A stretch of 64,000 nucleotides of DNA from Herbiconiux sp. SALV-R1 (GCF_013113715.1 NZ_CP053344.1:4030001-4094000); one strand, 5' to 3'. Numbered from the stretch's first letter, positions 26,609-35,574 are shown. The notes: generated by a model from the letters alone, not told the origin. Numbers and translations are program-made.

Positions 26609-28375
26609 ATGACGACGGCGCCGCGACGGAGACGGGGCCGCTCCGTGCCCTTCACCCGCCAGGTGAACCGCTCGATCGTCGCCGCGATGGTCGCCGTCTC
26701 GGCCATCACCCTGTGCCTGTTCGCGGCCACCGGAGTCGCCCGCATCGTGCAGCAGACGCAGGAGTCGGCGCTCCGTCTGGCACAGACCGTCGCCGAGACG
26801 CCGCAGGTGCGCGAGGCGGCGGAGGCGGAGTCCGACCGCAGCACGCCCTCGACCGACGCCCAGCTCGTGGCGGGAACGCTCGACGACTACGCGCGGGCGA
26901 TCGAGAGCCGCACCGGAGCCCTCTTCGTGGTGGTGACCGACGACACCGGGCGCCGGCTCGCGCATCCGAACCCCGACGAGATCGGCGACCCGGTGTCGAC
27001 GAGTCCGGATGCTGCCCTCCGCGGCGAGGAGACCGTCAGTTGGGAGCGGGGCACGCTGGGCGACTCGGCCCGGGCCAAGGTGCCGATCTACGGCCTCGAC
27101 GACCCCGAGCGTGTGGTGGGTGAGGTGAGCGTCGGGCTGCCGCCCTCGGAGGTGTGGGCGACCGCCCTCTCCGACGCGCTCGCCGTGGCCGTCGCGACGG
27201 CGTTGGCGCTCGCGGTGGGCTGGGTGCTCGCCGCCTTCATCACGCGGCGACTGCGCCAGAAGACGCTGGGCCTCGAGCCCGAGGAGCTGCTCGAGCTGGT
27301 GCACGACCAGCAGGCGGTGCTGCAGGGGGTGGGCGACGGCGTGATCGGCCTCTCTCCCGACGACGTCGTGACGGTGTGCAACGAGCGCGCCGCCGAGCTG
27401 CTCGGTCTCGCCGGGCCGGTGGGCCGGCCGGTGCGCGAGGCGATCACGGATGCGGGGGTGCTCGCCTGCCTCGACGAACCCCGCGACGAACCCCTGGTGG
27501 TGAACGGGCGGCTCGTCTACGTCGACGTGCACGTCGTGCGCCGCGACGGGCAGGAGCTCGGGCGGGTCGTGATCGTGCGCGACGTCACGGCGGTCGACGA
27601 CCTCACGCGGCGGCTCACCGCGGTGGGCACGCTCGCCAGTGCGCTGCGCGAGCAGCGGCACGAGTTCGCGAACCGCATCCACGTGGTGACGGGGCTGGTG
27701 CGAGCGGGCGAGACGACAGAGGCGCTGGCCTACCTCGACCAGGTGGGTGAGCACGGGCCGGTGCGCTTCCCCATCGAACGGGCCGAGCTCATCGCCGAGC
27801 CCTACCTGCAGGCGTTCCTCGGGGCGAAGGCGCTCGAGGCGGAGCGGCGGGGCGTCGCCCTGCGGGTGGGGCCCGACGCCGACGTCACCGGCTCGCTCCG
27901 CCACCCCGAAGACGTGACCACGGTGCTCGGCAACCTCGTCGACAACGGCATCGAGGCGGCAGCCGCCTCCGCGCGCGAGCCGCGCTGGGTCGAGGTGGAG
28001 GCGTTGCGGCACGGCGACGAGCTGCACCTCTCGGTGATGGACTCGGGCGACGGCATCGGGGCCGCGACGGGCGGCATCGATCTCGCGCAGGCCGACGCGG
28101 TGTCGACGGATGCGCGGCTCGGCTCGGCGGTCGAGCCCGGTTCCGAGGCGGCGCAAGGCCCTGAGCCCGAACCCGAGCCCGCGCCCGTTCCCGCGCCCGT
28201 TCCCGCGCGGGGCCCCGAGCCCGCCCACGGGCACGGCATCGGCCTGCGCCTCTCCGCCGAGGTCGCCCGCCGGCACGGCGGGGAGCTGCGTCTGGCGAAG
28301 GGGCGCACCGAGCGCCACGGCGCCGTGTTCGTAGCGCGGATGGAGCACCAGTTCGACGACGAGGACGGACGATGA
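26609..28375 (+). CDS. Sensor histidine kinase, CitA/DcuS family
   Basis: 588 residues. Helix 1 (about 16-40), an extracytoplasmic Cache-like sensor domain, helix 2 (about 185-210), a PAS domain (DGVIGLSPDDVVTVCNERAA), the dimerisation box LREQRHEFANRIHVVTGLV with the phosphorylated His, and a HATPase (VDNGIEAAAASA; DSGDGIG; GIGLRLSAEVARRHGGEL). Between the D box and the final G box there is an unusual low-complexity insert of about 45 residues with Glu-Pro and Val-Pro repeats. Probably senses citrate or another di/tricarboxylate for the divergent CitMHS carrier. Overlaps the response regulator by four bases. Confidence 0.9.
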   Translation: MTTAPRRRRGRSVPFTRQVNRSIVAAMVAVSAITLCLFAATGVARIVQQTQESALRLAQTVAETPQVREAAEAESDRSTPSTDAQLVAGTLDDYARAIESRTGALFVVVTDDTGRRLAHPNPDEIGDPVSTSPDAALRGEETVSWERGTLGDSARAKVPIYGLDDPERVVGEVSVGLPPSEVWATALSDALAVAVATALALAVGWVLAAFITRRLRQKTLGLEPEELLELVHDQQAVLQGVGDGVIGLSPDDVVTVCNERAAELLGLAGPVGRPVREAITDAGVLACLDEPRDEPLVVNGRLVYVDVHVVRRDGQELGRVVIVRDVTAVDDLTRRLTAVGTLASALREQRHEFANRIHVVTGLVRAGETTEALAYLDQVGEHGPVRFPIERAELIAEPYLQAFLGAKALEAERRGVALRVGPDADVTGSLRHPEDVTTVLGNLVDNGIEAAAASAREPRWVEVEALRHGDELHLSVMDSGDGIGAATGGIDLAQADAVSTDARLGSAVEPGSEAAQGPEPEPEPAPVPAPVPARGPEPAHGHGIGLRLSAEVARRHGGELRLAKGRTERHGAVFVARMEHQFDDEDGR

Positions 28376-29037
28376 CCGCAGCGCTCCGGGTGCTCGTCGT
28401 CGACGACGACTTCCACGTCGCACGGCTCCACTCGCGCATCGTCGACTCGCTCGACGGCTTCGCGGTCTCGGCGACGGCGGGCACGGTCGCCGAGGCGGTC
28501 GCGGCCATCGAGGCCGACCGCCCCGACGTGGTGCTCGCCGACATCTACCTCCCCGACGGCTCGGGCCTCGACCTCATCGCCCGCTACGACCTCGACTCCG
28601 TCGTGCTGTCGGCGGCGGTGACGTCGGCTGCCGTGCGTCGCGCGTTCCAGCGCGGAGCCTTCGGCTACCTCGTGAAGCCGTTCGCCGACGAGCAGCTCGT
28701 CACGCTGCTGCGCTCGTACCAGCGCTACCGCAATCTGCTCGACGCCCGGCCCGAGCTCGACCAGGAGACCATCGACCGGGCCCGCCGGGTGCTGAACGGG
28801 GGAGCCCGCGACACCCCGGCACGCCGCTCGCCCACCGAATCGGCGGTGCTCGAGGTGCTCGTGGCGGCCGACACCGCGCTGTCGGCACCGGTCGTCGCCG
28901 AGCGGCTCGGCCTCTCGAGGGCCACCGCGCAGAGACACCTCTCCGCGCTCGCGCACCAGGGTCTGCTCGTGGTGGAGCTGCAGTACGGCAGCACCGGCCG
29001 GCCGGAGCATCGCTACCGATCGGTCGCGCAGCACTGA
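28372..29037 (+). CDS. Response regulator, CitB/DpiA family
   Basis: 221 residues: receiver domain with the acidic pair (VVDDDFHVARLHSRIV), phosphoacceptor Asp in VVLADIYLPDGSGLDLI, conserved Thr/Ser and Lys (GYLVKPF), then a C-terminal helix-turn-helix of the CitB kind (SAPVVAERLGLSRATAQRHL). Starts in the kinase stop (ATGA). Expected to activate the divergent citrate carrier gene on phosphorylation. Confidence 0.9.
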   Translation: MTAALRVLVVDDDFHVARLHSRIVDSLDGFAVSATAGTVAEAVAAIEADRPDVVLADIYLPDGSGLDLIARYDLDSVVLSAAVTSAAVRRAFQRGAFGYLVKPFADEQLVTLLRSYQRYRNLLDARPELDQETIDRARRVLNGGARDTPARRSPTESAVLEVLVAADTALSAPVVAERLGLSRATAQRHLSALAHQGLLVVELQYGSTGRPEHRYRSVAQH

Positions 29038-29100
29038 CCCCGCGCATCCGGATGCGTTCTAGGCTTGACCCGGCCGGAGAACGGCGGACGGGAGCGGGAG

Positions 29101-30150
29101 ATGCACGGAGAGTACAAGGTGCCGGGCGGCAAGCTCGTGGTCGTCGATCTCGACGAGGTCGACGGGCGCATCCGCGACTTCAGGCTGGCGGGCGACTTCT
29201 TCCTCGAACCCGACGACGCGCTGCCGCTCATCGACGCGGCGGTCGAGGGTCTTCCGAGCGACAGCGACGCGGCGACCATCGCGGCAGCCGTGCGCGGGGC
29301 GCTGCCCGAGGGAGCGGTGCTGCTCGGGTTCTCACCCGAGGCCGTCGCGGTCGCCATCCGGCGTTCGCTGGCGAAGGCGACGAGCTGGGATGCGTACGAG
29401 TGGCAGCTCATCCATTCCGGGCCCGAGACGCCGCAGATGCAGCTCGCGCTCGACGAGGTGCTCACCACCGAGGTGGGGGAGGGGCGCCGCAAGCCCACCC
29501 TGCGCATCTGGGAGTGGAACCGGCCCGCCGTGGTGATCGGCAGCTTCCAGTCGCTGAAGAACGAGGTCGACCTCGAGAACGCCGAGAAGTACGGCTTCGA
29601 GGTGGTGCGGCGCATCTCGGGCGGCGGGGCGATGTTCATGGATGCGAACTCGGTCGTCACCTACTCCATCTACGCGCCCGCGGCGCTCGTGCAGGGCATG
29701 ACCTTCGCCGACTCCTACGCCTTCCTCGACGAGTGGGTGATCACGGCGCTGAAGTCGCTCGGCATCGAGGCGTTCTACCAGCCGCTGAACGACATCTCGT
29801 CGACCAAGGGCAAGATCGGCGGGGCCGCGCAGAAGCGTCTCGGCAACGGTGCCGTGCTGCACCACGCCACGATGAGCTACGACATGGACGGCGAGAAGAT
29901 GGTGCAGGTGCTGCGCATCGGCCGGGAGAAGATGAGCGACAAGGGCACCAAGTCGGCGGCCAAGCGGGTCGACCCGCTGCGCAGCCAGACCGGGTTGCCG
30001 CGCGACGAAGTGATCGACCGCCTCATCGCGACGTTCACCGGGTTGTACGGTGCGCATCCGTCGACCATCACCGACGCCGAGCGCGCCGCCGCCGAGGAGC
30101 TGGTGCGCACGAAGTTCGCGACCCCCGAGTGGATCGGACGAGTTCCGTGA
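29101..30150 (+). CDS. Lipoate-protein ligase-like protein with swapped domain order
   Basis: 349 residues. The catalytic BPL/LplA domain lies C-terminally: MQLALDEVLTTEVG, RRISGGGAMFMD (the RRxSGGGA lipoyl-binding block), and STKGKIGGAAQKR with the conserved Lys. The first about 95 residues (MHGEYKVPGGKLVVVDLDEV) resemble the small accessory domain that follows the catalytic domain in E. coli LplA, so the order is reversed. It would attach lipoate or octanoate to E2 and GcvH proteins. Start ATG 29101 has GGGAGCGGGAG before it. Overlaps the next gene (GTGA). Confidence 0.82.
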   Translation: MHGEYKVPGGKLVVVDLDEVDGRIRDFRLAGDFFLEPDDALPLIDAAVEGLPSDSDAATIAAAVRGALPEGAVLLGFSPEAVAVAIRRSLAKATSWDAYEWQLIHSGPETPQMQLALDEVLTTEVGEGRRKPTLRIWEWNRPAVVIGSFQSLKNEVDLENAEKYGFEVVRRISGGGAMFMDANSVVTYSIYAPAALVQGMTFADSYAFLDEWVITALKSLGIEAFYQPLNDISSTKGKIGGAAQKRLGNGAVLHHATMSYDMDGEKMVQVLRIGREKMSDKGTKSAAKRVDPLRSQTGLPRDEVIDRLIATFTGLYGAHPSTITDAERAAAEELVRTKFATPEWIGRVP

Positions 30151-30647
30151 AGACCGACCCCAGAAGCCCCGAGCTCCCGGTGTTCACCGCGGAGGCGCTC
30201 GCCGAGGTGCCGCGGCTGGAGCTACCCGCGTTCACGAACGACGATGCGGTCGAGCTGGGAACGATCGCGGTCGAGCTCGTCCGCGAGCGCGACCTCGACC
30301 TGGCCGTCGACGTGGTACTCGGCGACGACCTGGTGTTCCGCGCCCGGCTGGGCGCGACCGGGCCCGGCAACGACCCGTGGCTCGCGGGCAAGGCCGCGGT
30401 GGTGCGGCACTTCGGCATTCCGTCGCTGCTCGTGAAACGGCGCTTCGAAGACGCCGGCACGCCCTTCGAGCAGGCCACCGACCCCATGATCGACCACGAG
30501 GTGATGCGGGCCCACGGCGGCTCCATCCCCCTCTTCGCCGCCGGCGAGCTCGTCGGCACCCTCACCACCTCCGGCGAACCCGACGTCATCGACCACCAGC
30601 TCGCCGCCGCCGCCATCGACCGCTTCCGCGCCCGCCGCGGCCTGTAG
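30147..30647 (+). CDS. Heme-binding/HbpS-like domain protein (UPF0303 type)
   Basis: 166 residues with the fold and motifs of the DUF336/heme-degrading group: VELVRERDLDLAVDVVLGDDLVFRA, a KAAVVRHF helix, and a C-terminal HGGSIPLFAAGELVGTLTTSG strand block. Members bind heme or cofactors and respond to oxidative stress, but many are uncharacterised. GTG start overlaps the lipoate-ligase-like stop, indicating joint expression. No signal peptide. Confidence 0.75.
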   Translation: MKTDPRSPELPVFTAEALAEVPRLELPAFTNDDAVELGTIAVELVRERDLDLAVDVVLGDDLVFRARLGATGPGNDPWLAGKAAVVRHFGIPSLLVKRRFEDAGTPFEQATDPMIDHEVMRAHGGSIPLFAAGELVGTLTTSGEPDVIDHQLAAAAIDRFRARRGL

Positions 30648-30701
30648 CGCGGGAGTCGCCCGATACCGCCGAGGAGTCGAGCAGCTACAGTTCGCGGCCA
30701 A

Positions 30702-32969
30702 TCAGCGGGGCAGGTACTGCTCGAGTGAGTCGAAGACCGCGGGTGAGACCGTGTTCTCTCCACCGAGCACCACGATGCGGTCCGGATTCAGCCGCTCCAG
30801 TTCGGTTGCCGCCGCGGCGGGTACGGCATTCTTGGTGACGAGTATCACCGGCGCGCCATTCTTGATGGCCGAGGCGCCGCCGGAAAGGGCGTCGGGAAAG
30901 ACCTCGCCAGAAGCGACGAAGACTGTCTTGGCTCCTCCGGCGAAAATCGTTCTCGAGACCGCGGCTGCGCCTTCGTATCGGTCAGGTCCGGCGATTCGAG
31001 TCGTCGGAGCGATCGTATTGAGAGACGCCACAACACCATCTGTGACGCTGTTCGGACCTCCCAGCACCAGAATCTTGGTCACGCCGAGCCGCTCCAGCTC
31101 CTCCTTGACTCCGGGTGGAAGGGAACCTTTCTGGGTCAGTAGGACAGGGGCCTTGTCGCGCCCGGCAGCCGCGGCTCCGGCCAAGGCATCGGGAAAGTTC
31201 TCGCCCGATGCCACATACGCGACGGTGCTCGACAAGAACGTCTTGCTGACAGCGACCGAACCGCTGTATCTGTCAGGGCCTGACACGCGGTCGACGGTCG
31301 TGCGCGTGTATGCCTTCAGATCATTCTCGACTTGCGTGCTGACCGTGTCCGGACCCCCGAGGACCACGATGCGTCGTGGGGTCAACCGGGTGAGTTCTGC
31401 GCGCATGTCCGCAGAGATGGTGTTCTTCCCCACGAGGAGGATCGGTCCTTGGTCGTGACCGGCGGCCGCTGAACCGGGGAGCGCGTCAGCGAAGCCCTCG
31501 CCGGAGGCCACATACACGATCGGTCCGACAATTCCGTCGGACACGAACGCGTCGGCGGCGACGTTGGCCGACACGGTGTATCGGTCTGCTCCGGCAATCC
31601 GTTCGAGACGGGGAGTGACATGACCCATCGCCACGAATGCCTGAGGTGACCCAGGCGAAGGGGTCGTTCCTGTGAGGTCGGTCGCCGCCGACCGGAAAGC
31701 CACGAGGCTGCCGTCGCTGCTCAACCAGGGCAGGTCGGACTGCCCATTTCCTGCATTCGTACCGACGAGATTGCGGCTGGCGACCACGACGCTGCCGGTA
31801 AGGCGGTCACGCACGTAGACCTGAGTGTAGGGAAGCGGGAAACTTGAGCCCTCGGGGACGACATCGGTTTGAGCGGTATCGAATGCAAGATAGCGGCCGT
31901 CTTCGGAGAGCACAGGGTGCGCGGCTTTGGCGATGCCCATCGTGCCCGCGGCATTTGGGGTGCCGAGCGTGGTTGACTTCGCGATGAGGTCTCGTACGTA
32001 GATCGACGTACCCCCCACCGCCGGATGCTTCTCGTTGATGTCAGAGGCTTCGCTCGTGAAAGCGACAGTGGTGCCGTCAGCCGACACCGCCGGCATCGCC
32101 GACGGTCGGTCTCCTCCGGCAGTACCGTCGATATTCACGCTGACCAGCTCGGTTGCTCGCGCAACAATCGACCTCGCGTAGATCTGGGAACGCCCCCCGG
32201 CGGGCTGTGCACTCAACGTGTCCGTCGACGCGAAGACGACCACGGATCCGTCGCGTGAGACGGCGATGTCGCGGTCGATGCCCCGCGCACCCGAGGGTGC
32301 GGCTGCCATGGGATTGACACTCACCATGGTGGTCGTGGCCAGGCGAAGATCTCGTACATAAACCTGCTCGGTAGCAAGATTGTCCTCTGCCGTCAGCTTC
32401 GATGCCGAGATGAAAGCCACTACCGAGCCGTCACCGGACATTCGAACCGAAGTCGCCCCTTGAATCGCAGGTGCGGGACTCGTTCCATCAGTCACACTCA
32501 CGAGCTGTGTCGAACCTGTGTCCCGATCCCAGACGAGCGCCTTCGCGCGTCGCGACGGGACGCTGCCCGCGAGGTTGTCGGCAATGGAGGTATAGGCGAT
32601 GTAACGACCATCGTCGGAAATCGATGGCTGATAGGACGGCATATCTCCGGCCACTCCCCCGCGCGCGCTCACCATCGTGATGGCGCCGGTACGAAGGTCG
32701 CGGAGATAGACCTGCTCCACACCGTTCGCTAGATCGCTCATATTTGTCGCTCGGGTCGAGAAGGCCGCGTACCTGCCGTTCCCGGACAGAGCGATCGACT
32801 CGACCGGAAGATTGGCAGAGGCCGGGGGGAGGGACAGAGTCTCTGACACCTGGCGAGTCGTGGATTCCCAAGTAGTCGCCCATGACACGGTGGGCGGTGT
32901 CAGTGCGACGGCAGCGCCGAGGACGGCAGCGAGTGCGACAGTGTTACGAATGGTGCGGTTGATGATCAT
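30702..32969 (-). CDS. Secreted protein: TolB-like propeller plus three CWB2 cell-wall-binding repeats
   Basis: 755 residues. Signal peptide in the first about 32 residues (VALAAVLGAAVALT core). Residues about 50-450 are WD40/PD40-type propeller blades (ISDDGRYIAYTS, VSADGTTVAFTSEA, LSEDGRYLAFDTA). Three CWB2 repeats end the protein, each with a xRYxxA(A)V start, a VASGExFxDAL(P/A/S)G strand and an IVVLGGxxTVS-type end; they bind wall polymers non-covalently. Start ATG 32969 has GGGAG eight bases upstream. GC content drops visibly over 31.7-33.05 kb and codons ending in A or T are commoner than in neighbours, suggesting acquisition. The AT-rich run at 33013-33053 probably holds the promoter. 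Confidence 0.88.
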   Translation of the reverse strand: MIINRTIRNTVALAAVLGAAVALTPPTVSWATTWESTTRQVSETLSLPPASANLPVESIALSGNGRYAAFSTRATNMSDLANGVEQVYLRDLRTGAITMVSARGGVAGDMPSYQPSISDDGRYIAYTSIADNLAGSVPSRRAKALVWDRDTGSTQLVSVTDGTSPAPAIQGATSVRMSGDGSVVAFISASKLTAEDNLATEQVYVRDLRLATTTMVSVNPMAAAPSGARGIDRDIAVSRDGSVVVFASTDTLSAQPAGGRSQIYARSIVARATELVSVNIDGTAGGDRPSAMPAVSADGTTVAFTSEASDINEKHPAVGGTSIYVRDLIAKSTTLGTPNAAGTMGIAKAAHPVLSEDGRYLAFDTAQTDVVPEGSSFPLPYTQVYVRDRLTGSVVVASRNLVGTNAGNGQSDLPWLSSDGSLVAFRSAATDLTGTTPSPGSPQAFVAMGHVTPRLERIAGADRYTVSANVAADAFVSDGIVGPIVYVASGEGFADALPGSAAAGHDQGPILLVGKNTISADMRAELTRLTPRRIVVLGGPDTVSTQVENDLKAYTRTTVDRVSGPDRYSGSVAVSKTFLSSTVAYVASGENFPDALAGAAAAGRDKAPVLLTQKGSLPPGVKEELERLGVTKILVLGGPNSVTDGVVASLNTIAPTTRIAGPDRYEGAAAVSRTIFAGGAKTVFVASGEVFPDALSGGASAIKNGAPVILVTKNAVPAAAATELERLNPDRIVVLGGENTVSPAVFDSLEQYLPR

Positions 32970-33033
32970 CACGACGACTCCCAGGGAGAGAGGGTATGGA
33001 GTTTGTCGAGAGAGTATCATAAAAAAATGAGTA

Positions 33034-34131
33034 TCAATCAGTAATGCTTAAATTTCGGAGCAACTCGGGCCAGAGGGTGGGGGCGACGGGGTAGGGGGCG
33101 CTGAAGGAGAGGCGGTGCACGAGGCCCGCGAAGCGGGTGGTGAGGGCGGCGGCGACGTCGGTGGGGGAGCCCGCGACGGCGAAGGCGTCGAACATCTCGT
33201 CGGTGATGAGCTCGCCCATGGCGTCCCACTCGCCGCGGAGGGAGCCGCGGTGGAGCTGCTCGTGCACCGAGGCCCAGCCGTGCAGCTCGAGCACGGGGAG
33301 GTAGGTGGGGGTCGAGCCGTAGAAGGCGATCTGCTTCTTCACGGCGGTGCGGGCGGCCTGCACCTCCGACTCGTCGCGGCCGATCGCGATGAAAGCGGGG
33401 AGGCTGACCTCGAAAGCGGGTCGCGAGGCACGCGCATCCGGGCCCGACACGTCCGGGGTAGCCGCACGCCCCCGAGCCACCGCCGGCAGGCTCACCTCCT
33501 CGAGGTAGCGACGTGTCGTGAACGGGTGCGCGAGCATCCCGTCGGCCACCTCGCCCGCGACCTCCGCCATGCCGGGCCCGACCGCCGCCAGGGTGATGCG
33601 CGGCGCACCGAACGGGTTGGGCCCCGGGCTGAACATGGGCGGCATGAGGGTGTGCGTGTAGAACTCGCCCGCGAACGACAGGCGCGAGCCCGTCGCCCAT
33701 GACTCCTGAATGGCGTGCAGCGCCTGCACGTACTCGCGCATCCGTGCCGCCGGCCGCGACCACGGCATCGAGAAGCGGCGCTCGATGTGCGGCTTCACCT
33801 GCGAGCCGAGGCCGAGCACGAAGCGTCCGCCCGAGATGAGCTGCAGGTCGTTCGCGAGCACCGCCGTGTTCATGGGGTTGCGGGCGAACGCCACGGCGAT
33901 CGAACTGGTGAGACGGATGCGCTCCGTCGCCCGCGCCGCCAGCGCCAGCCCCACGAAGGGGTCGTGCTTCAGCTCGACGGCGAGTGCCCCGTCGAAGCCG
34001 GCGGCCTCGGCGGCGGCCACCGCGGCCTCGAGCTCGAGCGGGCTGCTCGAGACGTCACCGCCCCCGTCGATCGCGAACGGGGCGGGCTCTGACAGGGTGG
34101 GGTTCGCGGGCTGCTGCACGGCATCGGACAT
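33034..34131 (-). CDS. LLM-class F420-dependent oxidoreductase
   Basis: 365 residues of the luciferase-like monooxygenase superfamily, close to the TIGR03617-type F420 enzymes: EAAGFDGALAVELKHDPFVG, RIRLTSSIAVAFARNPMN, QLISGGRFVLGLGSQVKPHI and an ITLAAVGPGMAEVAGEVADG block. A cytoplasmic redox enzyme using reduced F420; substrate not evident. Start ATG 34131 chosen from the family's usual N terminus (open frame continues to 34188). Its last codons run into the AT-rich region that precedes the CWB2 gene. Confidence 0.85.
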   Translation of the reverse strand: MSDAVQQPANPTLSEPAPFAIDGGGDVSSSPLELEAAVAAAEAAGFDGALAVELKHDPFVGLALAARATERIRLTSSIAVAFARNPMNTAVLANDLQLISGGRFVLGLGSQVKPHIERRFSMPWSRPAARMREYVQALHAIQESWATGSRLSFAGEFYTHTLMPPMFSPGPNPFGAPRITLAAVGPGMAEVAGEVADGMLAHPFTTRRYLEEVSLPAVARGRAATPDVSGPDARASRPAFEVSLPAFIAIGRDESEVQAARTAVKKQIAFYGSTPTYLPVLELHGWASVHEQLHRGSLRGEWDAMGELITDEMFDAFAVAGSPTDVAAALTTRFAGLVHRLSFSAPYPVAPTLWPELLRNLSITD

Positions 34132-34189
34132 ACCGTCATTCCACCGGTTGCCCTCGCCCCGCGCATCCTGCCTGTGGGGTTCCCACACC

Positions 34190-34480
34190 TCAGCCGCGGT
34201 CGACGAGCTCCTGATAGTCGGGGTGCTGGTCGATGAAGTGGGCGACGAAGCTGCACTGCGGAACGACGGTGAGGTCGCTCGAGGTGCGCACGTCGTCGAG
34301 CGCGTACTCCACCAGGCGCCCGGCGAGTCCGCCCTTGCGCTTGGCGGGGTCGACCTCGGTGCGGGTGAACACGATGCGGTGACCCTCGAGGCGGTAGTCG
34401 GCGAAGCCGGCGACCTGGTCGTCGAGGGAGATGGTGTAGCGGTTCTGGCGGACGTCGTTGCTGATCAAGGTGCTCGTCAC
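34190..34480 (-). CDS. Small GNAT N-acetyltransferase (YjdJ-like)
   Basis: 96 residues, the size of the single-domain YjdJ group of GNAT enzymes. The acetyl-CoA loop is DPAKRKGGLAGRLVEYALDD and the C-terminal part VVPQCSFVAHFIDQHPDYQE fits the family. Cytoplasmic; acceptor unknown. GTG start with no strong ribosome site; divergent from the methyltransferase gene, whose start is only 46 bases away, so the promoters overlap. Confidence 0.85.
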   Translation of the reverse strand: MTSTLISNDVRQNRYTISLDDQVAGFADYRLEGHRIVFTRTEVDPAKRKGGLAGRLVEYALDDVRTSSDLTVVPQCSFVAHFIDQHPDYQELVDRG

Positions 34481-34526
34481 GAGGCCGAGGATACGCCTGT
34501 CCCCTCGGAACTGTCAGAATTGCACG

Positions 34527-35468
34527 GTGCCAGTCGCCGATCCGTCCTCCGCTGCGGTGGCGGGGTCCGATCCGCGCGACGGCATCGCGGCCGGGGCGCG
34601 GGGCGAGGGGTTGCTGTTCCACGCCGACAACCTCGACGTGCTCGCCCGCTTCGCCGACGCATCCTTCACCCTCGTCTACCTCGACCCGCCCTTCAACACG
34701 GGGCGTCCGCAGGAGCGCAGGCCCACCACCTCGACCCGGGTGCCACCCGCCTCCGACGGGGAGACGGATGCTGCTGCCGCCGAACCGCGGCAGGGTCGCG
34801 TGACGGGGTTCAAGGGTCAGCGCTACGACCGCATCCGGGGCGATCTGCTGCGCTACGACGACCGCTTCGACGACTACTGGGGCTTCCTCGAACCGCGCAT
34901 CGTGGAGGCGTGGCGGCTGCTCGCCGACGACGGCACGCTGTACCTGCACCTCGACTACCGGGAGGCGCACTACGCGAAGGTGCTGCTCGACGCGCTGTTC
35001 GGGCGGGAGTGCTTCCTCAACGAGATCATCTGGGCGTACGACTACGGGGCGAAGTCGAGGCGTCGGTGGCCGACGAAGCACGACACGATCCTGGTGTACG
35101 TGAAGAACCCGAAGGCGTACCACTTCGATTCGGAGCAGGTCGACCGGGAGCCGTACATGGCGCCCGGGCTGGTGACGCCCGAGCGGGCGGAACGGGGCAA
35201 GCTGCCCACCGACGTGTGGTGGCACACCATCGTGTCGCCGACGGGGCGGGAGAAGACGGGGTACCCGACGCAGAAGCCCGAGGGCATCCTGCGGCGCATC
35301 GTGCAGGCGTCGAGCCGCGAGGGCGACTGGGTGCTCGACTTCTTCGCCGGCAGCGGCACCACGGGCGCGGTCGCGGCGGCGCTCGGCCGCAACTACGTGC
35401 TCGTCGACCACAGTGCGGATGCGGTGCGCGTCATCCGCGAGCGGCTGCCGGGGGTGCGCGCGCTGTAG
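34527..35468 (+). CDS. Orphan beta-class DNA methyltransferase (N6-adenine or N4-cytosine)
   Basis: 313 residues. Catalytic motif IV is YLDPPFNTG near the N terminus and the AdoMet motif I DFFAGSGTTG is near the C terminus, the beta-class order. DGTLYLHLDYREAHYAKVLL and PTQKPEGILRRI are also typical. No restriction endonuclease, specificity subunit or helicase gene lies nearby, so it appears solitary, like regulatory methylases. Start GTG 34527 lacks a ribosome site; CAGAAT at 34516-34521 could be a -10 box six bases before it, implying a leaderless transcript (inferred). The target sequence cannot be read from the protein. Confidence 0.88.
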   Translation: MPVADPSSAAVAGSDPRDGIAAGARGEGLLFHADNLDVLARFADASFTLVYLDPPFNTGRPQERRPTTSTRVPPASDGETDAAAAEPRQGRVTGFKGQRYDRIRGDLLRYDDRFDDYWGFLEPRIVEAWRLLADDGTLYLHLDYREAHYAKVLLDALFGRECFLNEIIWAYDYGAKSRRRWPTKHDTILVYVKNPKAYHFDSEQVDREPYMAPGLVTPERAERGKLPTDVWWHTIVSPTGREKTGYPTQKPEGILRRIVQASSREGDWVLDFFAGSGTTGAVAAALGRNYVLVDHSADAVRVIRERLPGVRAL

Positions 35469-35475
35469 GGCGGGT

Positions 35476-35531
35476 GTTGGTCGCGCAAACTGCTCGTATT
35501 CGAGCGGGAAAGAGCAGTTTCTGCGACCAAC
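35476..35531. terminator. Long imperfect hairpin between convergent genes
   Basis: Left arm 35476-35495 (GTTGGTCGCGCAAACTGCTC) and right arm 35512-35531 pair over 20 positions with two mismatches; loop of 16 bases. It sits eight bases past the methyltransferase stop and 43 bases before the end of the convergent LacI gene, fitting a bidirectional terminator. The stem is unusually long and AT-richer than its surroundings, so a dispersed palindromic element is an alternative. Confidence 0.65.
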
Positions 35532-35574
35532 GCGGGCCTGAGCGTGGGTGTCCCAGGGTGCGCGGGTGTGCTCC

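Noticed and set aside
33013-33053. Specific -35/-10 assignment for the CWB2 gene
   Set aside because: AT-rich with TATGAT and TTGATA-like hexamers, but no pair has acceptable spacing, so only a general promoter region is stated.
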